Shown here: positions 1-6,506 of the stretch, piece after piece
Numbering within the stretch: position 1 is the first letter of the stretch
Layout of the letters: each line of letters starts with the position of its first letter
Assembly: GCA_009786275.1 (NCBI GenBank)
Contig: WQTL01000425.1
Location: forward strand, 1-7,902
DNA: 7,902 nucleotides
Direction: 5' to 3'
Origin: Bacillota bacterium
GTDB lineage: Bacteria > Bacillota > Clostridia > Oscillospirales > Acutalibacteraceae
The notes under the pieces: model-generated
Told to the model about the DNA's origin: nothing
The model's database searches: none
The model's input: the letters and a program-made list of their open reading frames with translations, nothing else
Program-made: the position numbers and the translations under genes

Positions 1-97
1 GATACCATACGCGACCTTTCACCCGATACCGTCAAGAGCATCTGCGCAAGACAATGGATTATGGATTGCTTTTAGAGCGGGAATAGTATTAGGTCGT

Positions 98-1087
98 CTA
101 ACTGGGCGTTCCACTGGACCATTGCTTAATACTCTTGATTACTACAGCGGAGCAATTGCCAAAGATGCCCATCCCACTGGGATCCGCATACATCACTGGA
201 TTGTTGTTGCAATAAGCGTACATGTTGCTGCCATTCAACGCATCGGCGCCAGCGATGAACAGAGCATCGGCGTTGACGAACCGCCGCCACTGCGGGATAT
301 ACCACCGGGTATTCAACCAGTACCAGCCCGTCACGCTGTCTTCGTAGTAACCCCTATACCTGATTGGGTTCTTCAATGCGATGCTGCCCCAAAGAGCCGT
401 ATTGCCCCAAGCATCGTAGTTATACTCACCCACGATTGCGCCCGTGGCGTCGGTGATGGCTATGACGTCACCCTGCAAATTGCGCAGGTAGTAGTAAGGT
501 ACGTTGTCGCAATTGAATCCAACCGCTATACTATTGGCGTCGTATTGGAAATCGAGCGTGTTGGTGCCATCGCTCTGGCGCATGAGCAGGTCGCCGGAGT
601 AGATAAAGTTGGTAGTAGTTGTTTTATTGTTGATGGTATCGGTGACAATCTGCCTGATACGATGTCCTGCGGCGTCGTAATCATACTGGATTGTAAGGCC
701 GGGGCCTGCAAACTTAGTTAACAGCCGACCTCTGGCCCAAGTAAACGTAAAGCCATCGTAGGTTGCTGGGTTGCCCAACGCATCATAGGTGACTGCCTTG
801 CTGTTCAATGTCGTAAGCTGGTCTTTCCAATTGGCGTTGTTATATGCGTAGTTCTCCGTAGCCATGGCCGCACCGAGCGTGCCAGTGGTGAAGGCGTGGG
901 TCGTAACCGTAGTTAGGTTGCCGCCCGTATCGTAGTTGTAGGCATAAGATTTGTTCGACCATGTGTTGTTTTCACGGATTAGTCGGTTCAACCCATCGTA
1001 TTCATAGCTTGCATTAAGTGTGCCGCCCTCGCTGATGATCAGGATATTCCCATTGTTGTCATAGGTATAGTCGTACTGCTGCAGCAC
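98..1087 (-). CDS. 3' fragment of an RHS-repeat protein (core plus short tip), 5'-truncated
   Basis: This is the C-terminal part of an RHS/YD-repeat protein of the kind that encapsulates and delivers C-terminal toxins. Visible features are YD-type repeats (YDYTYDNNGN, YEYDGLNRLIREN), then the RHS-associated core with NPIRYRGYYEDSVTGWYWLN, a FVNADALFIAG segment and the closing YADPSG boundary. After DPSG only 24 residues remain, far shorter than normal toxin tips, so the tip is absent, decayed or minimal. The GTG at 1087 is the first possible start but has no convincing ribosome binding site. Homology to the plus-strand RHS core continues upstream of it to about 1138 (STTNLVQTY), and the frame stays open to 1147 before a TGA at 1148-1150. 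The piece is therefore best read as a headless remnant or displaced tip cassette that is probably not expressed by itself. RHS identity is secure; a functional product is doubtful. Confidence 0.8.
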   Translation of the reverse strand: MLQQYDYTYDNNGNILIISEGGTLNASYEYDGLNRLIRENNTWSNKSYAYNYDTGGNLTTVTTHAFTTGTLGAAMATENYAYNNANWKDQLTTLNSKAVTYDALGNPATYDGFTFTWARGRLLTKFAGPGLTIQYDYDAAGHRIRQIVTDTINNKTTTTNFIYSGDLLMRQSDGTNTLDFQYDANSIAVGFNCDNVPYYYLRNLQGDVIAITDATGAIVGEYNYDAWGNTALWGSIALKNPIRYRGYYEDSVTGWYWLNTRWYIPQWRRFVNADALFIAGADALNGSNMYAYCNNNPVMYADPSGMGIFGNCSAVVIKSIKQWSSGTPS

Positions 1088-1138
1088 GGCCCCACTGCCG
1101 TCTTCGTTGGTATATGTCTGAACAAGATTGGTTGTGCT
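173..1138 (-). repeat. RHS core, inverted copy 1
   Basis: This segment encodes the RHS core from STTNLVQTY to DPSG on the minus strand and matches plus-strand positions 3145-4095. Long stretches of protein are nearly identical (YDGLNRLIREN, GGNLTTVTTHA, TGTLGAA, NANWKDQ, YYYLRNLQ), but synonymous positions differ often. By eye the nucleotide identity is about 80 percent in a 120-base stretch. The two copies are therefore old paralogues and not one sequence duplicated by assembly. The copies differ in length by 15 bases, largely from an indel near the IYSGDLLMRQ segment. Confidence 0.8.
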
Positions 1139-4100
1139 GTACCGCTTTCAGCAATAGAGGTTTGCGCTCCATGCGAATGAGCGATAACAGCGCCGGCAGT
1201 TGGAATCACGTCTGCCAGGGCTTCGTCGCCCAACCTGGCCAAACCTATACTATCTCGGCAGATTTCTATATCCCGAATGGACTGCAGGGCAACGGAGGCG
1301 CTATCCTTGGATTTGGATATAACGACACAAGCGGGGGGTGGCACCACGACCTTTCACAGCCGATCAAATCGACAAATGGCTGGGAACGGCATAGCTTTAC
1401 TTTCACATTCCCCACAAACACGGCCAACAACGGCAACATCTTGGCCGTAATAACGCAAAGCAGTGCTGCGGGTGAATTCTATTTTGATAACGTGCAGCTG
1501 GAAAAGAGCGGTGGTCAGAGGCTTTACAACCTCGTGGAAAACAGCGACTTCTCCAACGCTCCAGGCGCTACCTCCGGCCCAACTGGCACAAATGCCTACT
1601 GTTGGACTAAAAGCGGTACCGAAGCCGCAGATGGCGTCCAAGTGATTGGAGGTCGCAATTATTACTGCATGTCTGGTTCACTTCAAAACGCAAAAAAGAT
1701 TTCGCAAACAGTTCCCGTAAACGCGCAGGCGGGCGACGTGCTGATTATTGGCGGCAGAGCAGGCGCATACGCAACCCTGGATGCAAACAACACCCGCAAG
1801 TTCGGTATTATTGCAGCCATTTATGACGCAAACGGTAACCAAATTGATACGAATCCTGACACTTCGGCAATCGACCCGCTCACGGTTGATTTTGATCGAT
1901 CCATCGGCATGGAGCATCAGACAAAAGCCACTTCCTATGTGCTGACTACTGCGTGCAAGTACATTGTTTACCAATTCGTCTATTATTACCATGTTGACGG
2001 CGTCTCATTTGACGATGCGTTTGTTTACGTGGGTAGTTTTGGAGAGCGCTACACGTATGACAATAAGGGCCAGCCAACGAGCACCTTCAATGACGATGGC
2101 GAATTGATGGAATACACGTATTCCGGCGCAAAGGTCACGGATATAGACCAGACCATAAGTGGGGTCAAGGAAACTGTCGCCGATATTGTGTATGTGCCGA
2201 ACACCTACAATGTTCAAAAAATAACGAACAATGAAGGCGCAAAGGTTGAATATGCTTATACGGGCAGCGGGCAGGTAGCAAGCCAAACCGTCACGACAGC
2301 CGATGGTGAAAAGATTGTCGAATCGACGACGTACTACCAAAACGGCAACTATCCTGATACCGTTACGGACACCCGCGGCGGCACGACCAAATACACCTAC
2401 GACTTAAATAGGGGCCTTCTTTTAAGCGTCAAAGACCCCAACAACAATGTTACCACGTATACCTATGATTCGAACACAGATGAACTCCTTACAACAACCG
2501 GCAATGCCAATCCCTCCACGCCTGTGACAACAAGCTTTGGTATGCAGGATCACCTGCTGAAAACCATCACGCGCAATGGTATGACCTACACCAATGATTA
2601 TGACAATCAAAATCGCGTAACAGGCTTGAAGGTGGGCAGCCAAACCCTCGTGACCAATAGCTATGATAGCCGCCGCCGACTGTCGCTGCAGTCCTATGCC
2701 AATGGTGCGACTTACGCGCCCGTATATGACAACCGCGATCGCCAAACCGGCGAAAAATGGAACGGCGTACAGACGATAGAGCATTTCTACAACGAGAATG
2801 ACCGGCTGTCGCAGACGGTTGACAAAGTCACGGGTGTAACCTACAAGTACGATTACGCCTTCTTTGGGCTTCTGAACAAGGTTACCGGTAGCGATGGTAC
2901 AAAGACGGCATATGATTATGACATGTCAGGGAAACTCAGCAGCTTGACTTTCTCGAAAAATGGTGCTACAATACATGATGCGAGGTACTATACTGACGAG
3001 AAAGGCAATCCTGAAGACGTTATCCTGAAATCGCTTGGCAACACGGCTCTGCACTACAGCTATGACGGCTTAGGCCGCCTGACAGGGCAATCCATCGGGC
3101 CGCTGTTCACTCCGATTGAATACTACGCCGGAGCGACGCCCGGCAGCACGACCAATCTTGTCCAAAGCTACAAAAACGAAGACGGCAATGAAACACCACT
3201 GCAAGACTACACCTATACCTACGACGCCAATGGGAACATCAAAACCATCAGCGACGGTGTTTTGCTGAAAGCAAGCTATGACTATGATGGCCTGAACCGC
3301 CTGATCCGCGAAAACAACGCATGGATGAACAAATCCTATGCGTATAACTACAATGCGGGCGGCAACCTCACCACGGTGACGACCCATGCTTACACCACCG
3401 GCACGCTTGGCGCGGCAACGGCAACGGAGAACTACGCCTACGGCAACGCGAACTGGAAAGATCAGATGACTTCGCACTGCGGCAACGCCATCTCCTATGA
3501 CGCATTGGGCAACCCCGTTTACTTCGTCGGCTACACACTCACGTGGAATAAAGGACGGCAGCTCACAAGCTTCTCTGGCAACGGGCTGAACATCACTTAC
3601 GCCTATGACGCTTCTGGCCACCGCATCCAGCAGGTAGCGAACGGAACGACTTACAATTACACCTATTCCGGCGATCTGCTCATGCGCCAGACCGATAACA
3701 CTGGTAAAGTCCTTGACTTCCAGTACGACGCTGGCGGCAAAATGGTTGGATTCATGTACAACGGCTCGCCTTACTACTACCTGCGTAACCTGCAGAACGA
3801 TGTCATGGCTATCACGGATGGTGACGGGAACGTGGTTGGGTCGTACGCCTACGATGCTTGGGGCAACACTACAATTAGCGACACGATTGCCAGCGTTAAC
3901 CCAATCCGCTACCGGGGCTACTACCAGGATCCTCTCACGGGCTGGCACTACCTCAACACCCGTTACTATAGTAGCGGATTGCGGCGGTTTCTCAATGCGG
4001 ACAGCATGTTTATCGCAGGCGATGACGCAATCAATGCCAGCAATATGTATGCCTACTGCAATGGCAACCCCGTGATGTTTGCAGACCCCAGTGGGAAGCT

Positions 4101-5259
4101 AATAATTGCAGCATTGGCTGCACTCTGGGCTTATGGTAATTACAATTTAGGACAAAACTCTGTGATTCGGACTATTGTTGATGTAGCGACCATTGGAATC
4201 AACATCGTTTGGGAAGGAATTTGGAATGCAGGGTTAAAGGCTAAATTCGGCCCCGATTTTGCTGCAATTTCGAGAGATTCTGATTTTGGGCAAAAACTCT
4301 TTGGCGGCTTTTTGAACTGGGCGCTGAACAAGGGCCTGTACTATGCCGATTACGTCATAGCCCCGATCGGGAATTTGCTTACTGGAAATTGTCTTTTAAA
4401 TAAGGATTGGACGAAAAGAGTTAACGATTGGGGTTTTGGTCTCCAAAATCTTGTTTGGAACTTCACTATGGCACCCGGCGCAAGACTTGGTTCTTGGCTA
4501 CTTGAGTTTTTCCCTGTGAGCGGTGGCCCCCTCGGCTTGTTGCCCAATTACGCTACCCGTGAAGGCCAGTACCAGTGGCAACACTTTATGGGCTATAACT
4601 GGTATTACGATTTCTTCTTCAGTGCTGGCGGGCCGATAAAGAAGTTGACGTATGATTTCCAAGCCACAAACGCAGCAGGGAAAACGAGAGACTACATCAT
4701 CTGGTGCTGGAAGGCCGACTACTGGAACCTGGGACCTGGTGCTGAAATCGGTATTTACTATCAGGACAACCTGACAAGAGCGGCACGGGGTTTCTATGAT
4801 ATTGACAAAGATAGCCTGAAGGTCAAGACGCACATGCAAGTCAAGTATACCGGCGGAAAGTACAGCGTCAATAATCCATATGTTGCAGACATCAAACAAA
4901 CTAACTGGTGGGTAACCCTGTTCTGCCCTTGGGTAGATCAAAGGATTAAAAACCTTGATGATTTGCAAATCTGGCAGGCAGTTAGCATCTATAGCGCCGC
5001 ATTTAACTCCAATGGCACTCCATATCTGGATGGCAATGGCGTCGCGTATATCACTGACCCCGCAAAACATGGCTACCCGCCAACAACAACGCCTGGCAAG
5101 GCTGGCTTGTTTACGCAGTTCCAAACCAGCAAATGGAACAATCTTGCTCAATACAATATTGATGACGGGAAGTATTTGAAGTGGAGTCCAACTGCGGGGC
5201 AAGGCTGGGAGTATCGTGATACCAATTATGCCCAGTATGAATTCTACATCAAGTTCTGA
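1114..5259 (+). CDS. RHS/YD-repeat wall-type protein with DUF4474-like C-terminal tip, 5'-truncated
   Basis: This is a large RHS protein, presumably a surface or secreted carrier of a polymorphic toxin. Residues about 15-140 are the remainder of a jelly-roll, carbohydrate-binding-like module (PGQTYTISADFY, ending FYFDNVQLEKSG). A second such module follows from LYNLVENSDFSN to about residue 310. YD repeats run from about 313 (YTYDNKGQ, YTYDLNRG, YDYDMSGK, YSYDGLGR, YDYDGLNRL). The RHS core lies near 929-990 (NPIRYRGYYQDPLTGWHYLN) and closes with DPSGK at 991-995. The variable tip is 387 residues. It starts hydrophobic, is rich in Trp and Tyr, and from about 1146 resembles DUF4474 (YDFFFSAGGPIKKLTYDF, YIIWCWKADYWNLGPGAEIG), a domain of unknown activity. 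The ATG at 1114 lies in DNA antisense to the inverted RHS fragment and has no ribosome binding site. The authentic sequence starts at about 1141, so signal peptide, promoter and first modules are missing. RHS assignment is strong, the DUF4474 name moderate, toxin activity inferred. Confidence 0.88.
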   Translation: MSEQDWLCCTAFSNRGLRSMRMSDNSAGSWNHVCQGFVAQPGQTYTISADFYIPNGLQGNGGAILGFGYNDTSGGWHHDLSQPIKSTNGWERHSFTFTFPTNTANNGNILAVITQSSAAGEFYFDNVQLEKSGGQRLYNLVENSDFSNAPGATSGPTGTNAYCWTKSGTEAADGVQVIGGRNYYCMSGSLQNAKKISQTVPVNAQAGDVLIIGGRAGAYATLDANNTRKFGIIAAIYDANGNQIDTNPDTSAIDPLTVDFDRSIGMEHQTKATSYVLTTACKYIVYQFVYYYHVDGVSFDDAFVYVGSFGERYTYDNKGQPTSTFNDDGELMEYTYSGAKVTDIDQTISGVKETVADIVYVPNTYNVQKITNNEGAKVEYAYTGSGQVASQTVTTADGEKIVESTTYYQNGNYPDTVTDTRGGTTKYTYDLNRGLLLSVKDPNNNVTTYTYDSNTDELLTTTGNANPSTPVTTSFGMQDHLLKTITRNGMTYTNDYDNQNRVTGLKVGSQTLVTNSYDSRRRLSLQSYANGATYAPVYDNRDRQTGEKWNGVQTIEHFYNENDRLSQTVDKVTGVTYKYDYAFFGLLNKVTGSDGTKTAYDYDMSGKLSSLTFSKNGATIHDARYYTDEKGNPEDVILKSLGNTALHYSYDGLGRLTGQSIGPLFTPIEYYAGATPGSTTNLVQSYKNEDGNETPLQDYTYTYDANGNIKTISDGVLLKASYDYDGLNRLIRENNAWMNKSYAYNYNAGGNLTTVTTHAYTTGTLGAATATENYAYGNANWKDQMTSHCGNAISYDALGNPVYFVGYTLTWNKGRQLTSFSGNGLNITYAYDASGHRIQQVANGTTYNYTYSGDLLMRQTDNTGKVLDFQYDAGGKMVGFMYNGSPYYYLRNLQNDVMAITDGDGNVVGSYAYDAWGNTTISDTIASVNPIRYRGYYQDPLTGWHYLNTRYYSSGLRRFLNADSMFIAGDDAINASNMYAYCNGNPVMFADPSGKLIIAALAALWAYGNYNLGQNSVIRTIVDVATIGINIVWEGIWNAGLKAKFGPDFAAISRDSDFGQKLFGGFLNWALNKGLYYADYVIAPIGNLLTGNCLLNKDWTKRVNDWGFGLQNLVWNFTMAPGARLGSWLLEFFPVSGGPLGLLPNYATREGQYQWQHFMGYNWYYDFFFSAGGPIKKLTYDFQATNAAGKTRDYIIWCWKADYWNLGPGAEIGIYYQDNLTRAARGFYDIDKDSLKVKTHMQVKYTGGKYSVNNPYVADIKQTNWWVTLFCPWVDQRIKNLDDLQIWQAVSIYSAAFNSNGTPYLDGNGVAYITDPAKHGYPPTTTPGKAGLFTQFQTSKWNNLAQYNIDDGKYLKWSPTAGQGWEYRDTNYAQYEFYIKF
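1136..1150. other. Head-to-head junction of two truncated RHS sequences
   Basis: Left of about 1139 the DNA reads on the minus strand as RHS core, aligning codon by codon with the plus-strand copy up to the Ser codon of STTNLVQ. Right of about 1141 it reads on the plus strand as the middle of a carbohydrate-binding-like module (RGLRSMRMSDNSAG). Neither protein has its N-terminal half here. The minus frame meets a TGA at 1148-1150, and the plus frame has TGA codons at 1033-1038. This marks a rearrangement breakpoint, or a chimeric join in the source assembly. Confidence 0.65.
3145..4095 (+). repeat. RHS core, inverted copy 2
   Basis: This is the plus-strand partner of the inverted core at 173-1138. 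It runs from STTNLVQSY to DPSG inside the large RHS reading frame. Similarity stops at DPSG, where the two genes take unrelated tips, which is the classic conserved-core and variable-tip boundary of RHS proteins. The opposite orientation, with about 2 kb between the copies, makes them potential substrates for inversion by homologous recombination. Confidence 0.8.
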
Positions 5260-5273
5260 GCAACTGCCCTACA

Positions 5274-5308
5274 CCCTAACCCCTATCGCTAGCCAATAGG
5301 GGTTAGGG
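5274..5308. promoter_or_regulatory. Perfect 13-bp hairpin between the RHS gene and the first small gene
   Basis: The arms are CCCTAACCCCTAT (5274-5286) and ATAGGGGTTAGGG (5296-5308), with a 9-base loop. The hairpin begins 15 bases after the RHS stop codon. No T-tract follows on either strand, so it is not a standard intrinsic terminator. It could be an attenuator, an RNA-stability element protecting the upstream message, or a partial rho-independent stop. It stands alone in the 103-base gap, and it differs in sequence and loop from the two hairpins downstream. Confidence 0.6.
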
Positions 5309-5350
5309 GATGCGGATTTGAAGGGGCCATAGACCTGAAATACTAAATAA

Positions 5351-5355
5351 AGGAG
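5351..5355 (+). promoter_or_regulatory. Ribosome binding site for the GTG start at 5363
   Basis: AGGAG lies seven bases upstream of GTG at 5363. It supports the GTG as the real start, because the next residues form a signal peptide that a later start would lose. Confidence 0.8.
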
Positions 5356-5362
5356 TGATACT

Positions 5363-5866
5363 GTGCTACAGAAAATTTGGGCCGCCATAGTCGCGTTTTT
5401 CCTATGTCTTTTTCCATGGCTGCAGCCCATGCACTCGCTTAGCGCGGAAACAGTTGCGAACAATCTGATGCAGGCGATTGCGACTGAGGATATTAAGCTG
5501 TTTGAGGAGCAATTATCTCTCAACCTCAAGGTGAATCTGCTCAAGGAGAATAATGAAGATTTATCCGACAAAATCGCTGCGCTATTTAATGCCATTGACG
5601 GTGAAGTTGTTAGCGTTACATGGAAAACAATGGGCGGCGTTTTCGAGAGAGACAGAAGCGGAAGAAGCATACGCCAACAGACCTTGTATATTGAATTTTC
5701 GACAACCGGTGGAAACTATGAGTTGTTCGGTGGCTTAGAATACGCTAACAATTTTGCCCCCAAAGAGTTGGGGATGCGATCAATCGTGTTGCTAAGTTCT
5801 CCATCATATACGGAATTAGCTCAAATTCGTGCGACTCATGGCGAAGTCGGGTTAGAGGACAGATAG
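5363..5866 (+). CDS. Small exported protein, DUF5104-like; candidate immunity protein, paralogue 1
   Basis: The product has 167 residues and an N-terminal signal peptide: a Lys, a hydrophobic stretch at about 5-20, and likely cleavage near HSLSA-ET at 28. There is no proper lipobox, since the Cys at 15 sits within the hydrophobic core. The mature part has a helical-looking region (NNLMQAIATEDIKLFEEQLS) and then a conserved block of DKIAALFNAIDGE (69-81), RSIRQ (101-105) and KELGMRSIVL (134-143). This pattern resembles DUF5104-type small secreted or lipoproteins of Firmicutes, a family without a known activity. It aligns without gaps over residues 69-141 with the product of the next gene. It directly follows the RHS gene on the same strand, the usual place for a cognate immunity gene. 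Immunity function is inference; coding status is firm. Confidence 0.82.
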   Translation: MLQKIWAAIVAFFLCLFPWLQPMHSLSAETVANNLMQAIATEDIKLFEEQLSLNLKVNLLKENNEDLSDKIAALFNAIDGEVVSVTWKTMGGVFERDRSGRSIRQQTLYIEFSTTGGNYELFGGLEYANNFAPKELGMRSIVLLSSPSYTELAQIRATHGEVGLEDR

Positions 5867-5873
5867 GGACTAC

Positions 5874-5903
5874 GGGCTGTTGCCTTGCAAAAGGTAGCGG
5901 CCC
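5874..5903 (+). ncRNA. GNRA-capped 13-bp hairpin, copy 1 (intergenic cis element)
   Basis: This is a 30-base stem-loop in the gap before the second small gene. The arms are 5874-5886 and 5891-5903, and the loop GCAA (5887-5890) is a GNRA tetraloop. Three of the 13 pairs are G-U type (5878/5899, 5880/5897, 5882/5895), so the full stem forms only in plus-strand RNA. It begins 7 bases after the previous stop codon and ends 13 bases before the ribosome binding site. No T-tract follows. A second copy with wobble-compatible changes lies at 6451-6480. It could be a processing or stability element, a translation regulator, or a mobile palindromic repeat. I do not recognise a named family. Confidence 0.6.
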
Positions 5904-5916
5904 CACCAAGTGATTG

Positions 5917-5923
5917 AAGGAGG
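5917..5923 (+). promoter_or_regulatory. Ribosome binding site deciding the start at 5929
   Basis: AAGGAGG ends five bases before ATG 5929. It argues against the upstream in-frame TTG at 5914, which would place the site inside the coding sequence. Confidence 0.85.
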
Positions 5924-5928
5924 ACGCA

Positions 5929-6438
5929 ATGGCAAAAATCATCCTTAGCATCCTGACCTTTCTGCTGATGCTGTTTCCTAACTGCACACGTTTGCAGGTG
6001 GAATACCGACAACGGATAGTCAACAGAGACTTGACTGAGGCAAACATTGTGCGTATCATCAACGCAGACGATGCTACTGCCCTAGAGGCACTAATGTGCG
6101 GCAATATCAAGCAGAACGTGCTGGGCTTGCGCGACAAAATCGGCGAGTTCTTTGATGCCATTGATAGTGAAATAAATACGTTCACGTTGGGCAGCAAAGG
6201 AACATATTCTGCGGACCGTGGCAATGGAAAAAGCATACGCCAAAGTGTTAGACAAATCAACTTCGAGACGTCTTCTGGCTCCTTTGCCATAGTATCAACG
6301 TGGGAAACCTATAATAGTTTTCAGCCGGATGAAATGGGCATTCGAGCTATAACTATAGCGAAGGTTGTCCCTCCTTCGACAGTAACGATATTGTATGATA
6401 TCTGTGCAACCAACGGCGTTGGCGAATGGCATGAATGA
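5929..6438 (+). CDS. Small exported protein, DUF5104-like; candidate immunity protein, paralogue 2
   Basis: The product has 169 residues starting at ATG 5929, chosen because AAGGAGG lies five bases upstream. The in-frame TTG at 5914 would overlap that site. The N-terminus MAKIILSILTFLLMLFPN is a signal peptide or membrane anchor. A Cys at 19 follows Phe-Pro-Asn, which is a poor lipobox match. The conserved block is DKIGEFFDAIDSE (69-81), KSIRQ (101-105) and DEMGIRAITI (134-143). It is collinear without gaps with the preceding paralogue, while the N- and C-terminal parts have diverged strongly. That conserved core with divergent ends fits duplication followed by specialisation, for example immunity to different toxin variants. 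It lies in the same apparent transcription unit as its neighbours, with a structured spacer upstream. Family name moderate, immunity role inferred. Confidence 0.82.
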   Translation: MAKIILSILTFLLMLFPNCTRLQVEYRQRIVNRDLTEANIVRIINADDATALEALMCGNIKQNVLGLRDKIGEFFDAIDSEINTFTLGSKGTYSADRGNGKSIRQSVRQINFETSSGSFAIVSTWETYNSFQPDEMGIRAITIAKVVPPSTVTILYDICATNGVGEWHE

Positions 6439-6450
6439 CGATTGACCCAC

Positions 6451-6480
6451 GGGTCGCTGCCTTGCGAGGGGCGGCGGCCC
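6451..6480 (+). ncRNA. GNRA-capped 13-bp hairpin, copy 2 (intergenic cis element)
   Basis: This is the second copy of the 30-base stem-loop. The arms are 6451-6463 and 6468-6480, and the loop GCGA (6464-6467) is again a GNRA tetraloop. It lies 12 bases after the stop of the second small gene and 9 bases before the ribosome binding site of the third. Compared with copy 1, seven of thirteen pairs differ on one side only and all remain Watson-Crick or G-U. Flanks are also alike: ACGGG at the left edge and CACC just right of the stem. Wobble pairs at 6454/6477, 6458/6473, 6462/6469 and 6463/6468 again imply function on the plus strand. Confidence 0.6.
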
Positions 6481-6489
6481 TCACCTTAT

Positions 6490-6496
6490 GGAGGAG
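6490..6496 (+). promoter_or_regulatory. Ribosome binding site deciding the start at 6507
   Basis: GGAGGAG lies ten bases upstream of ATG 6507. An in-frame ATG at 6435 overlaps the previous stop codon but would translate through the hairpin and add 24 residues ahead of a perfect lipoprotein signal, so 6507 is preferred. Confidence 0.8.
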
Positions 6497-6506
6497 TGAC
6501 ATTATT

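Noticed and set aside
2..721. Long open plus-strand frame across 2-721 (with an ATG at 122), antisense to the inverted RHS core.
   Set aside because: Most of it is the complement of a clearly conserved RHS core, so it is a shadow frame. The first 100 bases in this frame look protein-like but match nothing I recognise and show no start signal.
1135..1153. Inverted TGCTG and CAGCA around the head-to-head junction as a recombinase site.
   Set aside because: Five bases with a 9-base spacer is expected by chance; no recombinase gene or second matching site is visible.
3070..3948. Long minus-strand open frame inside the RHS core.
   Set aside because: Antisense of conserved YD-repeat and core coding sequence, low-complexity Val/Ile/Arg-rich translation, no ribosome binding site.
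4498..5202. Minus-strand open frame of 234 codons under the RHS tip.
   Set aside because: It lies opposite the well-supported tip reading frame and shows no recognisable domain or start signal.
5274..5308. CCCTAACCCCTA and TAGGGGTTAGGG resemble telomeric repeats.
   Set aside because: It is a single short inverted repeat with two imperfect units per arm in a bacterial operon; coincidence of a G/C-rich stem.
5318..5346. Promoter-like TTGAAG and TACTAA separated by 17 bases ahead of the first small gene.
   Set aside because: The -10 match is poor, and transcription would begin at about 5352, inside the ribosome binding site at 5351-5355, leaving no usable leader.
6435..6506. Upstream ATG at 6435 overlapping the previous stop, as the lipoprotein start.
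   Set aside because: It would bury a perfect lipoprotein signal 24 residues inside the protein and translate the hairpin and ribosome binding site.
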